Source: Vulcanisaeta sp. JCM 16161 (lineage in GTDB: Archaea > Thermoproteota > Thermoprotei > Thermoproteales > Thermocladiaceae). From it: a stretch of 64,000 bases of DNA. Within the stretch, counting starts at the first letter, position 1; each line of letters begins with the position of its first letter. Made by a program: the position numbers and the translations under genes. Location of the stretch: assembly GCF_001316285.1 (NCBI RefSeq), contig NZ_BBDO01000006.1, forward strand, positions 173,828 to 237,827, read 5' to 3'. Below, piece after piece: positions 17,760-27,908 of the stretch. The notes below the pieces were generated by a model. It ran no database searches. It had not been told where the DNA came from and saw only the letters and a list, made by a program, of their open reading frames with translations.

Positions 17760-19315
17760 ATGCAGAGAGGTAATGTCAATGATAATGCCATTAGTGAGCT
17801 TGGCATTAATAAATTAGGTGATATATTAGGGATTGTTGAAAAGAGCATTAATGAGAATAGTAAATTAATACTAACTGTAAGCTCAGGACTTAGCTATAAC
17901 GACCTAATTAGTAAGCTATTTATTGGCTCGTACATAGTGGTTATTGACTCATCAACAGGTAATGAAGTGCTTCTCAGGGTTAATAAGGTTGAGAGCACGA
18001 TAAACCCACCTCTCTCGGTAAGGGGCACAAACTCAACGTATGTTAGGATAGTTGGTGACTTCGTTATTTCACGAATAAAGGAGAACGGTTCGTTTCGTTA
18101 CACATCATTAATAGTCATACCCATTAACGGTAGCTTGGTTATTTACCCAAGTGGTGAGGTTATTAAGGAGTTCCTTGGATTAACTGGTAATATATCATTT
18201 GGTAAGGCGTTAATTAATAGGTATGACATACCAATAACGCTTAATGAGGACGTGCTTAGTAGGGGATTATTAATAATGGGCCAGCCAGGTTGTGGTAAGT
18301 CATTCTTCATAAAGAGGTTGGTTAAGGAACTATACTCAATGAGTGGTTATGAAAACATAGTAATACTTGATAGAACGGGTGAGTATACGAGGGATCTTGT
18401 CGAGAATGGTATTGATACATCAGTGCTAATACCAGTGGATCTTATGAAGCTGGGCCGACCAGTAGATATTGATGAGTTGAAGAAGTATATTGCCGATAAA
18501 TTGCGTATCCTTGGCTTTCAGAGGAAGAGGGTTAGGATTTCAATGAGTATGTCGAAGGGTGATGGTATTGAATTCAACGTTGAATTCCAAAGGAAGGGAT
18601 TTGGTAGGTTGAGTATTATGCCGTTATCGATTAGATTTAGGTGGTTTATTGAGAGGACAGTTAATTACCTGGACCCAGAGATTAAGTATGTTGTCACTAC
18701 GTTAATGATGGAGAATGAGAAGGCACTCGACACCGTGCAGGGCTTCATCAGCGCGGTTAAGGATCCAGAACTACTTAACATGATTGGTAGGGGACCAATA
18801 AATAAAGCCATTGATTTGGCGTATTCGTTGAAGGGTACGGGCCTCTTTGATGCTATGGTTAACATTGGTGGTGAGAACATAGACATCTCAGTGTTCAGCC
18901 TATAAGGGTTTTAAGGAGTAGGGTTGCAATTATCGATCTTCACGAATTACCTGACCCATTAATGAATATCTACGAGACCATACTCATAGAGGACATTATT
19001 AGGTGGTTTATAGGTTCCAGGGATAATAAGGTGATCATGGTCGTGGATAATGCTGAGGGGCTCATGGGCAATAAGGATTTATTGAATTCATTAATTAATA
19101 ATGTAAGGATTGGTAGGTCTCACGGTATATTCTTCATAGTGGCCACCAGGCTATTCTCGAAAAAACTCTACAGGGAGTTTGGGAACCTCATGATAATGAG
19201 GATGAATGGCTCAATGAAATTTGGTTGTCAGGAGAATACGAACCTTCTCAATAATGAGTTTATCCTAATCTCCCCATGGCTAAACATTAGCTGTATAAAG
19301 GGTTCAATAGCGTAA
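17760..19315 (+). CDS. HerA/FtsK-like ATPase, frameshifted
   Basis: Predicted HerA-type DNA-translocating ATPase of about 518 residues. The N-terminal 170 residues form a beta-rich domain like the HAS barrel. The RecA core has Walker A GQPGCGKSFFIKRL, the strand IVILDRTGEYTRDL and, after one frameshift near 18903, RSRVAIIDLHELPDPL. A Walker B-like segment VIMVVDNAEGLM and a sensor-like segment IFFIVATRLFSKKL follow. The Walker B acidic residue pair is D-N rather than the usual D-E. HerA works with the nuclease NurA in end resection, but no nurA gene is seen nearby. A related virus- or element-type ATPase is an alternative. Confidence 0.65.
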
Positions 19316-19347
19316 TTCTTAATTAGTGGTTACGACCATTATTCGTA

Positions 19348-20089
19348 ATGGTAGTTATAATAGCCGAATTACCACCGTTGAGGAGGATCGATAACGTAAG
19401 TAATTATTTGAATATGGTCGGTGGTGTTATCGACTATGTAACTCATGTAGACATCCCTGACTCCACATTCGCAAATCCATCGGCTAATGCCATACTCATA
19501 GGCGCATTGATTAGGCGTAATTTTAGTAATGTCGAGGTTATTGCTAATGTTAGGGTGGCTGACCATAATAAGGTTGGGCTCACGTCATTAATAATGGGCG
19601 GCTTAGCAAATGGTGTTAGGAATTACCTATTAATGAGGGCGACCTAGGACCTGGCGTTACTGCAGTCCCTGACCTAACACCAATAAGCGCGATTAATTAC
19701 TTAAGAGGTGTTGAGCAGGTCAGTGGTGCTAGGTTTGGTATTTCTATATCAAGCTTCGAGGAAGCCTACATAAGGGATAGGTTGAGCGTTAGGCCTGACT
19801 TTGCAATGCTTCAATACACATTATCAATGGATGACCTGATTAAGGTACTCAATGTGAATAAGGAGTTCAATGTTGATGTCTACCCAGCACTACTAATAAT
19901 TACTAATAGGTCAGCGAGGGTAATAAGCAGGATACTCAACACCGAGGTTCAGGTAAGGCCTGACCCGATAGGCGATGCCGTTAATAGGCTCGTGAATTAC
20001 TGAGGTACTTCCCCGGTGTTTACCTATCGGCCCCTGGGGACTTTGAGGCAATAATAGAGACGGCCAAGGCTTTAAGAAAATACCTATGA
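19348..20089 (+). CDS. Methylenetetrahydrofolate reductase-like protein, frameshifted
   Basis: TIM-barrel protein of the MetF/FAD-linked oxidoreductase type, about 247 residues, probably acting in C1 (folate or pterin) metabolism. Recognisable order: an opening ELPPLRRIDN, the strand IDYVTHVDIPDS, then VIANVRVADHNKVGLTSLI and GLANGVRNYLLMRGD, matching the family pattern of His/Arg-Asp in the middle and G-x-RN-(I/L)L-x-x-x-GD. Frameshifts near 19642 (into LGPGVTAVPDLTPISAINYL) and near 20000 (into RYFPGVYLSAPGDFEAII) were bridged by homology of flow only. The 3' end overlaps the convergent mrp gene by a few bases. The assignment rests on motif order. Confidence 0.55.
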
Positions 20090-21041
20090 CTCATCCTGGT
20101 TCTCCTCCTCTTCCTCACCAGGTAACCTAAGCAATGACCTTATCTGCTTCTTGGCGGGAGCCTCAACCTTAGCCTCAAGCTTATCCTTATACATGGCTAT
20201 TATTGTATCGACAATGCTCAATATTGCCCTCGCAGTATCTGACGTGGAGTACTTCATTAGGAATGGTTCGCCAAGGTCGTTGGACTCGCAATCCTTGGAT
20301 CGAGCGGTATCATTCCTAGGTATGGTATTCCGTACTTATCCGCCATCTCTTTACCAATCAACTTCCCAAATATGTAATACGTCTTACCAGTCTCAGGGCA
20401 GTAGAAGCAGCACATGTTCTCGATTACACCCGTAATCGGTATCTTAACCTTCCTTGAGAAGTCAATGGCCTTCTGCACGATCCTCTTCGAAACATCGCTT
20501 GGCGCCGTCACTATTATGCTGCCGGTCATTTCATTGGCAAGGGCCTGGGCTATTGTTAACGGCGCATCACCAGTGCCTGGTGGTAAATCAATAAACAAGG
20601 CATCCAATTCACCCCAACGCACATTTCCAAGGAAGTCCTTAATTGCCCTATCAACTAGCGGACCCCTCCAAATGACGGCCGTATCATCAGTGGGTAGTAG
20701 GAAGTCCATGGAAACGACCTTTATGCCGAATGGGCCCTCCGCAGGTATTATCTTCTCATCCTCACTAAGATAAAGATTGGCGCCAACCAATCCGAGTAGT
20801 TTTGGTATTGTTGGGCATAAACATCAGCATCAAGTACACCAACCCTATAGCCCCTCATTGCAAAGCCCAGCGCTAGGCTTGCCGTGACGAAGCTCTTACC
20901 AACACCGCCCTTACCACTCATTATCGCGAACTTCGTTTTAATGGTCTTCATTGCATGTGCTATCTCGCCAGTATCCAATGGACCGGCCTTCTGCACTGAA
21001 ACCCTAATCTTACCTCCACCCTGACTACTCTGCGATGACAT
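20084..21041 (-). CDS. mrp: Mrp/NBP35-type ATPase (Fe-S cluster carrier), frameshifted
   Basis: ParA/MinD-superfamily ATPase of the Mrp/ApbC group, thought to carry and deliver [4Fe-4S] clusters. It has the deviant Walker A in MSGKGGVGKSFVTASLALGF, LDADVY, then DALFIDLPPGTGD and VTAPSDVSKRIVQKAI. The CxxC cluster ligand pair is in NMCCFYCPETGKTYYIFG. Three frames join: a break near 20785 and one near 20285. After the second, the C-terminus continues as EPFLMKYSTSDTARAILSIV and ends in a Lys/Glu-rich tail at 20084. About 318 residues. Tail-to-tail overlap with the preceding gene. Confidence 0.85.
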
Positions 21042-21096
21042 GCGTATTACAACTACACTTGATGTATTTAAAAATCAAACTCCTTAAGTTATTATT

Positions 21097-23314
21097 TTAG
21101 TATTGTGATACGAAATCCTCAATCTTCGGAATCTCCTTAGGCAATCCCTTCCTCTCCCTAATCTTCATTATCATATCCATTAACATGTTCTCAGGGACCG
21201 GCGACCACCTCGAGAACTGGAGACTCCAGAACACCCTACCAGCAGTTGCGCTTCTAAGCTCATCACTTAGGGTGAATGATTCAATGACGGGTATCTCGCC
21301 CTTAATAGTTACCATGTACTCAGACTGTATCATATCAAGTACCTTGCCCCTATGCCTATTCAGCACGCCAATCACGGAACCAATATTCTCCTGAGTTGTC
21401 TTAGCCTCTATTGACAGCATTGGTTCAAGTAATGTTGGCTTGGCCGCCAGTATTCCAGCCATTATTGCATTCTTCGTCGCAGGCATTATCTGGCTGGGCC
21501 CCTATGCGCTGGATCCTCGTGAACCACCGCATCATGTAATATCACCTTTATGCCTCTAACGGGCTCCTGGGCCAGCGGGCCTGCCTGTACTGACCACCTA
21601 AAGCCCTGCACTATGTAGTCCCTAATCTCCCTGAGGTACTGAATACCCGTTGTCTTATCAACAAAGACATTGATGTACTGCTCATCAACCGCCCAAATGC
21701 CCCTAGCTTCGTCAGTATCCCAACCAGCCTTCTCCCTGAGTATCTTAGCCCTCTCCCTCGGGTCCTGGTCATCGGTCACCTCACCAAGTTGTATTAGCTT
21801 TATGGTCTCCTCATCAAGCGGCTCAACGCTTATGTAGAGCTTATTGTGCTTATTTGGTGACTTACCCTCAAAGGTTGGTGATGCGGTCCTAACAGTCTCC
21901 CTAAACCTAACCAGTGGCTGTGACACTGTGAAGTCGAGCTTAGTCCTCTCCTTGAGTAGCCATGTGGCAATTTCAAGGTGTAATGTACCAACGCCACTTA
22001 GTAATACCTGGCCCGTCTCCTCATCAATCTTTAGGCTTAGTGTTGGGTCCTCAATTGTTAACTCCTTAAGTCCCTCAACTAGTTTGGCCAGGTCATTTGG
22101 ATTCTTGGGCTCTATCGCTACCGTAACCACAGGCTCGCTTATATACTTCATTCTCTCGAATGGTGCCGCCACATCCTTAATTGAGGCAGCCACTATGGTC
22201 TCGCCAGCCCTCGCATCATCAACACCGAGTAGTGCAACTATATTACCGGCCGGTACCTCAGGTATTACGATCCTGTTTGGACCCATGTATAGGTACGTCT
22301 GTAGAACCCTCTTTGTTGTCTTGGCGTTTATTAGGTAGACCTCGTCACCCTCCCTAATCGTGCCGCTGAATACCCTGCCAGTGGCTATTAATCCCGCATG
22401 TGGATCCTTATTCATCTTACTGACTGCTATTACTGTTGGACCATCAGGGTCAGCCTCAAGTAGCGCCTTACCAAGTGGTGAGTTTATGTCTCCCCTCCAT
22501 ATCTTTGGTATCCTATATTTCTGGGCAACGTTTGGTGGTGGTACGTGCTCAACAATCATATTCAATATAGCCTTATAGAGCGGGAACTCCTGCGCCAGTT
22601 CATCAACGTAGTTCTTCTCGTAGGCATCGACAATGTTGCTGAACTTGAGACCTGCCTTTGCGGCCTGCGGTATTGTCACACCCCACTTATGAAGTGCTGA
22701 GCCAAGGGCTACCTGTCCCTTAGCTGGGTCGACCTTCCACTTATCCTTGAAGGCTGGGTCCGCGTACATGTCAATCAGGTTATTGAAGTCCTTAACAATC
22801 TCAACTATCCTCTGCTGAATCTCGTTAGGACTCAGCCTAAGCTCCTTGATTAACCTATCAATCTTATTAATGAATAGTACGGGCCTAACCATCTCCTCCA
22901 TTGCCTGCCTAACCACGGTCTCCGTCTGTGTCATAACGCCCTCAACAGCATCAACAACGACCAATGCGCCATCCATGACCCTGAGAGACCTCGTCACATG
23001 GCCCGTGAAGTCAACATGGCCTGGCGTATCAACGAAGTTGATTATGTAGGGCTTGCCCTCATACTCGAAGTATAGGCTTATGTTAGCAGCCTTAACAGTC
23101 ATCTGCCTCAACTGCTCTATCTCAACGTAATCCATCGCTAAGCCTTACCGGCGACCTTGGGGCTTAATAGACCAGCACCCATTAGCAGTGAGTCTGTGGT
23201 TGTCGTCTTACCGTGGTCAACATGAGCTAGAGTACCTGCATTCCTCACCTGAGCAGGGTTTCTCATTATTGAGAGTATATCCTCAATCTTCTTCTCGATA
23301 ATCCTAACAGCCAT
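21097..23314 (-). CDS. fusA: Translation elongation factor 2, frameshifted
   Basis: Archaeal EF-2, the GTPase that drives ribosomal translocation; about 739 residues after joining three frames. The N-terminal piece (ATG 23314) has G1 AHVDHGKTTTTDSLL. After a lost base near 23136 come DTPGHVDFTGHVTRSLRVMD (G3) and NKIDR (G4). The C-terminal break near 21486 falls in the diphthamide loop, DPAHRGPA then QIMPATKNAIMAGIL, where a lost C in a CCC run restores the frame. This is an essential single-copy gene, so both breaks are best read as sequence error. The modified His is in AHRGPAQ. Confidence 0.95.
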
Positions 23315-23479
23315 CGATAATCAGAACCCAGCGTTAAGTAGCCCTAATAAACCTTTCTAATAACGACATGATCAAACAGTATTCATAGAAGGATTAAATA
23401 TGGTTCACTAGGTCATGCCTGCACGTCCTGATTAATGAACGTAATACCCTAGAACAATTAATATAGTGCTTAGCATCAA

Positions 23480-24052
23480 TTAAGTAATTAACAGTGAGTT
23501 ACTGAGCTCATTAATTATTTGACCACTTAAACTCGCGGGATAGCCCCTTTTACATTCTATCCCTAAGGAATAATCAACCAATAAATAACAAACGGCTGAT
23601 ATCGCAACCTCCATGGGTAAGGACCCAAGGAGTAACTCCTTAGTTACACTGAGGTGGATACCACCATGCCTAAGATAATGACCACCACCAACCCCCACTA
23701 GATGAGCAATTTCATGGGCGAGGACCTGCCAGCCCCAGTAGGCGGCGCAGTTTCCAAAGTCGCGTCTAATGCGTCTGGCTCCAACATGAATACTTGCTGA
23801 CCTATACCTACTGATATACATTACATAACCATAGACGCGCCTGAAACTCACATTGCCATGAACATAAATACTGCGTAGGTTCTCGGGAACGCCAAAGAGA
23901 TATGCGTTATTAAACATGGCAATTATGAAATCAATAATACTACGCGTATCGAATTTACCCACATTGAGCAAATTAATGACCGAGCTATCAATATTGTACT
24001 GGGTTCCATTACCTCGTACTCTAATCCACAGACCAGTAATAGTGATGATCAA
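23480..24052 (-). CDS. Putative zinc metallopeptidase-like protein (HExxH)
   Basis: Intact 190-residue protein of no family I can name. The key feature is LAHEIAHLVGVGGGHYLRHGG, an HExxH helix followed 9 to 13 residues later by further His residues that could complete a zinc site, as in gluzincin or metzincin folds. The N-terminal half is beta-rich with ITITGLWIRVRGNG and YVHGNVSFRRVYGYVMY. The C-terminal part is a mostly hydrophobic helix (MEVAISAVCYLLVDY). There is no signal peptide, so it is likely cytoplasmic. Divergent from the MBL gene at 24180. Peptidase activity is an inference from the motif only. Confidence 0.55.
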   Translation of the reverse strand: MIITITGLWIRVRGNGTQYNIDSSVINLLNVGKFDTRSIIDFIIAMFNNAYLFGVPENLRSIYVHGNVSFRRVYGYVMYISRYRSASIHVGARRIRRDFGNCAAYWGWQVLAHEIAHLVGVGGGHYLRHGGIHLSVTKELLLGSLPMEVAISAVCYLLVDYSLGIECKRGYPASLSGQIINELSNSLLIT

Positions 24053-24179
24053 TTTATAAATAAAATCCTCAGCTCCAGGCTAATCTCCTCATTAATCGGC
24101 GGAGGTGCATGTCATCACCTGCTAAGTTGTGTTATACACATATATATGCTTATTAAGGAATTAGCGCTGAGGCAAAATA

Positions 24180-24869
24180 ATGGTCAGGTGGATTAAACTC
24201 ACAGTAATTAATGACAATAGGCCAAATCCACCATTATTAAATGACTGGGGTTGGAGCGTGCTTATTGAGACGGATAAATGGGTATTGCTTTATGATGCTG
24301 ATACGGAGCCCAGGGTTATGGAGAATAACATCAAGGCCTTAGGCATAGACCTCAATAGTATTGATGCGGCTTTCCTCAGTCATTATCATGCTGATCATTA
24401 TGGCGGGTTTAAATACGTTGGTGAGGTTAGGAGGGGATTGACTGTTTATGTCCCAGAGGTTGATAACGTACTACGTAGGTGGGGTCTTAACCCAGTTACG
24501 GTTAGGGATTCCCGAGAGGTACTTGAGGACGCCATGACCACGGGAGTCATGAGTAGTATGGGCATTCATGAACACTCATTAATTGTTAGGTTAGATGGTT
24601 ATGGCTCAGTCGTAGTTGTTGGTTGTTCCCACCCCGGCATTGATAATATTGTGAGGAGGAGCCATGAATTGCTCGGTGATGTTTACCTAGTAATTGGTGG
24701 TTTCCATGGCCCATCCACGCAACAGCTTGATATTGTTGCTGGATATTCAAGGTATGTATGCCCGGCACATTGCTCTGGTGATGTGGCTAGGCACTACGTG
24801 AGTATGAATTATGGAGATAAGTACTGTGATGTTAAGACGGGGACGGTAATTAACCTGCCAATGAGGTGA
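24180..24869 (+). CDS. MBL-fold metallohydrolase (MJ0301-like)
   Basis: Intact 229-residue metallo-beta-lactamase fold protein. The di-metal site is visible: SHYHADHYGG (HxHxDH), GCSHPG and the later Cys/His-containing VCPAHCSGD, plus the strand LLYDADTEPRVMENNI. The overall order matches the subgroup annotated as 7,8-dihydropterin-6-methyl-4-(beta-D-ribofuranosyl)-aminobenzene-5-phosphate synthase, linked to pterin/methanopterin-like metabolism, but members of this subgroup are often misnamed. A methylenetetrahydrofolate-reductase-like gene lies about 4 kb away. Substrate uncertain. Confidence 0.75.
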   Translation: MVRWIKLTVINDNRPNPPLLNDWGWSVLIETDKWVLLYDADTEPRVMENNIKALGIDLNSIDAAFLSHYHADHYGGFKYVGEVRRGLTVYVPEVDNVLRRWGLNPVTVRDSREVLEDAMTTGVMSSMGIHEHSLIVRLDGYGSVVVVGCSHPGIDNIVRRSHELLGDVYLVIGGFHGPSTQQLDIVAGYSRYVCPAHCSGDVARHYVSMNYGDKYCDVKTGTVINLPMR

Positions 24870-24917
24870 TTCAACCAGAATGGTTCTTAAATTAGTGGGT
24901 AATATCGTTGATTAATA

Positions 24918-25196
24918 ATGGTTAGTAAGGACGTTATCTTTGACGAGGTTAGGAGGGTTGGTAGAGAGTGGGTGATTAGGGGTAGGGTTAGGAGTAGGTC
25001 TAGGCCAAGTACCTGGCATGGTGTTGAGGTTAGGATTAGGAGGTTGAGGAATGGTGAGGTTGCCATAGTCGGTAGGTGTGATTGCGAGGCGTTTACTAAG
25101 GGCCACATGGTTTGCTGGCACATGCTTCACCTGACCAACGTCTTCATTAGGAATAGGCGTAGGTTGGTTAGGGGCCTTGGGGTTTCCGTTAATTAG
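24918..25196 (+). CDS. SWIM-type zinc finger protein
   Basis: 92-residue basic protein consisting of one SWIM domain: a beta-hairpin region (STWHGVEVRIRRLRNGEVAI), then the zinc motif CDCEAFTKGHMVCWHM, that is C-x-C, a short insert, C-x-H. The N-terminus is Arg-rich (RGRVRSRSRP). SWIM domains bind DNA or proteins, and in archaea short stand-alone ones are common without a known role. It follows the MBL gene at a 48-base distance on the same strand and could be cotranscribed. Confidence 0.75.
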   Translation: MVSKDVIFDEVRRVGREWVIRGRVRSRSRPSTWHGVEVRIRRLRNGEVAIVGRCDCEAFTKGHMVCWHMLHLTNVFIRNRRRLVRGLGVSVN

Positions 25197-25210
25197 TGAT
25201 TGAAAGAAAG

Positions 25211-25219
25211 ATTTTTAAC
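25211..25219 (+). promoter_or_regulatory. TATA box of the split surface-protein gene
   Basis: ATTTTTAAC about 22 to 30 bases before the GTG at 25240, consistent with a leaderless transcript of the surface protein. Confidence 0.45.
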
Positions 25220-25485
25220 ACAGCACTAGGTCAATAGTTGTGCTTAATCTACTATCAATCATAGTGTTCATATACCTAGCGGGAAATAATTCATTGGTCA
25301 CCATAAATGCAACGTTATATACACCAACACTACTAATGAATATAACACTTCCTGTGCAGCCCCTGGGCCCCGTAACTGTGGTGAATAGTACGGGGCAATC
25401 AATACCCTATTACAATAACTGAAAGTCTCGCCCTTTAGGGCGGGGATGTGAAGGTTTTTAAGTTTGGTTGACTTGGTTGTTTTCG

Positions 25486-26904
25486 GTGCCCCAGTGGGTG
25501 GACTTAGCCTTGAAATGTCCCTGGTTGGGGGAATCCCAACCACGATACCCACTGGGGCACCCGCACGGTTAGGGTTAGGCTCCTACCCAATGGCAGTCAA
25601 GAGAGGAAACTAAGGAGGCTGGCTAAACTATTTGCCAAATGCTGGAATGAGGTTACTTATGAGAGGAGGAGGCAATTCTATAGTGGGCAAGGTGTTGACT
25701 TGAGGGGTACTTATCATAAGTACTATGATGAGTATAAGGATGTGTTGGGTTCCGCTAATGTTCAGCAGTTGCTCAACATGAATAATGAGGCTTGGGCCTC
25801 ATTTTTCGAGCTACTCAAGGCTAGGAGGCAGGGTAGGTCATCACCATTCATTAGGCGTGTCTCACCGCCAGGTTATTGGAAGGATAAGGCGCTTGGGAGA
25901 GGCGGTTAATCATTGTCGTTAGGAGTGACCGCTACCACATTGAGCCTATCAATGGTGGTGAGGGGTACATAGTGCTGAAGGACTTTAGGATGCGCATTAA
26001 GTTGCTGGGCGGATAAAGTGGGAGGGCAAGCAGGGTAGGTTGGTCATCAAGTACGAGTCCGGTAGGTGGTTCGCGTACATACCGATTGAGGTTGGGAAGC
26101 CGACGCCTAAAAGTAACCCAAGGGGTTACGTTAGGCCTAACTACAGGGATAGGAGGATTACTAACCCGAGGAGTATTCAGCAGAGGCAACCAATTGGGCG
26201 TGAGAAGCATTCATAGACATTGGCCTAAACAACCTGTTTGCAGTAACGACGACCAACGGCTACGCCATCCTGATCAAGGGCGGCTTAATAAAGAGTGAGT
26301 ATTACTGGTGGAAGAGGGAGGTCGCCACTTGGCAGTCGGTTAGGGACAGGCTTAGGGATTGGGGACTACCCAATTGGCGTTACTACCATGGGCTGTACCT
26401 GAGGCTCGGTTCAAGATGCGTGAGAGGCTTAGGCACTTGTACAGGACTGCCATTAGGTTCCTCGCTGATGAGTTATGGAGGTTGGGGGTTGATGAGGTAT
26501 TCATTGGGTACCCATACATGGTTAGCAAGGACAATGGTAATGAGTATAACACCAACATTTGGTGGTTTAGGAAAGTGACCCAATGGGTAATCAATGCCCT
26601 TGAGGAGTATGGGATTAAGGCCGGCTTGGTTAATGAGGCGTACACTAGCAAGGTTTGTAGCATATGTGGTGAGGTTCACGAGAATGGCAGGAGGTTTAGA
26701 GGCCTCTATGTGTGCCCGAGGACTGGCAAGGCCATAAACGCCGACATCAACGCATCAATAAACATAGCGAGGAAGGCGGGCTATGAGGTGAAGGCTAGGC
26801 AGAAGATAATGAGCTTTCAAGCGACCACAAACGGCGTGAAACCATTAACCCCTCACCAGGGGGCTAACGCACGAGACCCCCAGCGTAGAAACCCCGCCCT
26901 TTAG
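25486..26904 (+). pseudogene. tnpB: TnpB (OrfB) RNA-guided nuclease-like protein, frameshifted
   Basis: Start GTG at 25486 (PQWVDLALKCPWLGE), then several frames: a helical part (SQERKLRRLAKLFAKCWNEV), RGTYHKYYDEYKDVL, a beta-rich part, the RuvC-I strand FIDIGLNNLFAVTTTNGYA, a helix SEYYWWKREVATWQSV, DEVFIGYPYMVSKDNGNEYN, the zinc finger CSICGEVHENGRRFRGLYVC and RuvC-III NADINASINIARKAGY. The C-terminal tail (VKPLTPHQGANARDPQ) runs over the element's right end. At least four frame breaks (near 25570, 25910, 26210 and 26370). Given the general error rate I cannot tell whether they are real. The central Glu expected in RuvC-II is not evident in the GYPY block. Confidence 0.7.
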
Positions 26905-26925
26905 GCAGGAGGGGGTCATATATCG
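26826..26925 (+). ncRNA. Candidate right-end (omega) RNA of the tnpB element
   Basis: TnpB guide RNAs derive from the 3' end of the element and overlap the end of tnpB. Here the tnpB tail overlaps the terminal hairpin (26892-26915), and the guide would be the sequence beyond 26925 (AATAATGAGG onward). This is placed by analogy; no expression evidence. Confidence 0.3.
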
Positions 26926-27378
26926 AATAATGAGGTTTACCTATCAATGGTTAATCCAGGGAACATAACAATAACATACACGCCATACATAAACGTCCTA
27001 GATAATGGAACACTACAAATCAGGATAAGCACGGATTACGAAGCCCAGGTCTACATGGCAAGTAATGTACTACCAACGACAATACCAAGTAATATACAGG
27101 GCTTTCAAGAAGCAAGCAATGGCATTATACTGACCCTCGCGCCAGGTAATTACGTAATAAACTTCATAACAACAGGCCCTATAACAACCACGAAGGCGAT
27201 AACCACGCAACGTGCAGCAAAGACGAATGCTGTGCAGCCCATTTTCTACTCATCACCGGGCTACATCATAGTGATAATTGCAGTTATAATAATACTATTA
27301 GTACTACTCATCATAAGACGCAGGAGATAGTTAATGGGCCCGGGTAAATGTTAATAATTTATTATTAATTAGGGACAT

Positions 27379-27854
27379 GTGAGCCTAAAATTACCACCAT
27401 ACACATTTGATGACTTCCAGGTGGGCATGAAAATGAAGTCACAGGCTTAACAGTCACTGAGACACACATTATTCAATTCGCCGGGTTAACGGGGGATTAT
27501 AACCCATTACACGTTGATGATGTATTTGCAAAAGAGACCATATTTGAGGGCAGGGTTGCCCATGGATTATTGGTCCAAGCTCTTGCTGTTGGCTTATTCG
27601 CGCCATTGGTCGCTGGGACAACAATAGCGCTTCTTGAGGTTAATTCGAGATTCTTAAGGCCCGTTAAGATTGGAGACACGATTTACGTGGAGTCCGAGGT
27701 CGTTGATAAGAAACCAAGTGAGAAGTATAACGGTGGTATAATAACCTTCAGACATGAGGTGAAGAACCAGAGGGGTGAGACTGTGGCTACGATAGAGACA
27801 AAGCTCTTGATAGCGAGGGGATTAGCGACAAAGAGGAATGCATTAAGGATGTAA
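27379..27854 (+). CDS. MaoC-like (R)-specific enoyl-CoA hydratase, frameshifted near the start
   Basis: Hot-dog-fold hydratase of about 158 residues. After a short N-terminus (LPPYTFDDFQVGMKMKS, GTG at 27379) and one frameshift near 27437, the core reads VTETHIIQFAGLTGDYNPLH, with the catalytic Asp/His motif D-YNPLHVDDVFA, then FEGRVAHGLLVQALAVGLFA and the strand EVNSRFLRPVKIGDTIYVES. It hydrates or dehydrates trans-2-enoyl-CoA compounds, possibly in fatty acid or hydroxybutyrate metabolism. It follows the surface protein gene on the same strand, probably with its own promoter. Confidence 0.85.
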
Positions 27855-27878
27855 TGCCGTAAGACACGACGAGTAGCG

Positions 27879-27887
27879 CTTTTAAAC
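27879..27887 (+). promoter_or_regulatory. TATA box of tRNA-Gln
   Basis: CTTTTAAAC about 24 bases before the first base of the tRNA at 27909. Confidence 0.55.
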
Positions 27888-27908
27888 TGGTTCCTTCTCA
27901 TTGTTATT

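Larger units (their letters stand above)
25414..26925 (+). mobile_element. IS200/IS605-type element with tnpB only
   Basis: About 1512 bases inserted directly 3' of a TTAC (25410-25413) without target duplication, as is typical for the family. Both ends carry the same subterminal palindrome core CCCTTTAGG: a perfect CGCCC-TTTA-GGGCG hairpin at 25429-25442 and a CCCCGCCCTTTAGGCAGGAG hairpin at 26892-26915. There is no tnpA, so it would depend on a transposase in trans. The exact edges are ambiguous by a few bases because AATAA occurs at both junctions. Confidence 0.75.
25240..27330 (+). pseudogene. Membrane-anchored surface protein gene split by an IS element
   Basis: The 5' part (GTG 25240 to about 25413) encodes a signal peptide (LNLLSIIVFIYLAGNNSLV) and a beta-rich start (NATLYTPTLLMNITLPVQPL, then TGQSIPYYN). 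The 3' part (from about 26926 to 27330) encodes NEVYLSMVNPGNITITYTPY, a Thr-rich linker and a C-terminal membrane helix with RRRR stop-transfer (GYIIVIIAVIIILLVLLIIR). Removing 25414-26925 joins TAT-TAC to AAT-AAT-GAG in frame and gives a protein of about 190 residues, so both halves belong to one gene. It is a small extracytoplasmic protein with a C-terminal anchor, function unknown. Confidence 0.75.

Noticed and set aside
21486..23314. Programmed frameshifting or an intein in EF-2
   Set aside because: No extra sequence is present at the breaks, and both are single missing bases in conserved motifs, so sequence error is simpler.
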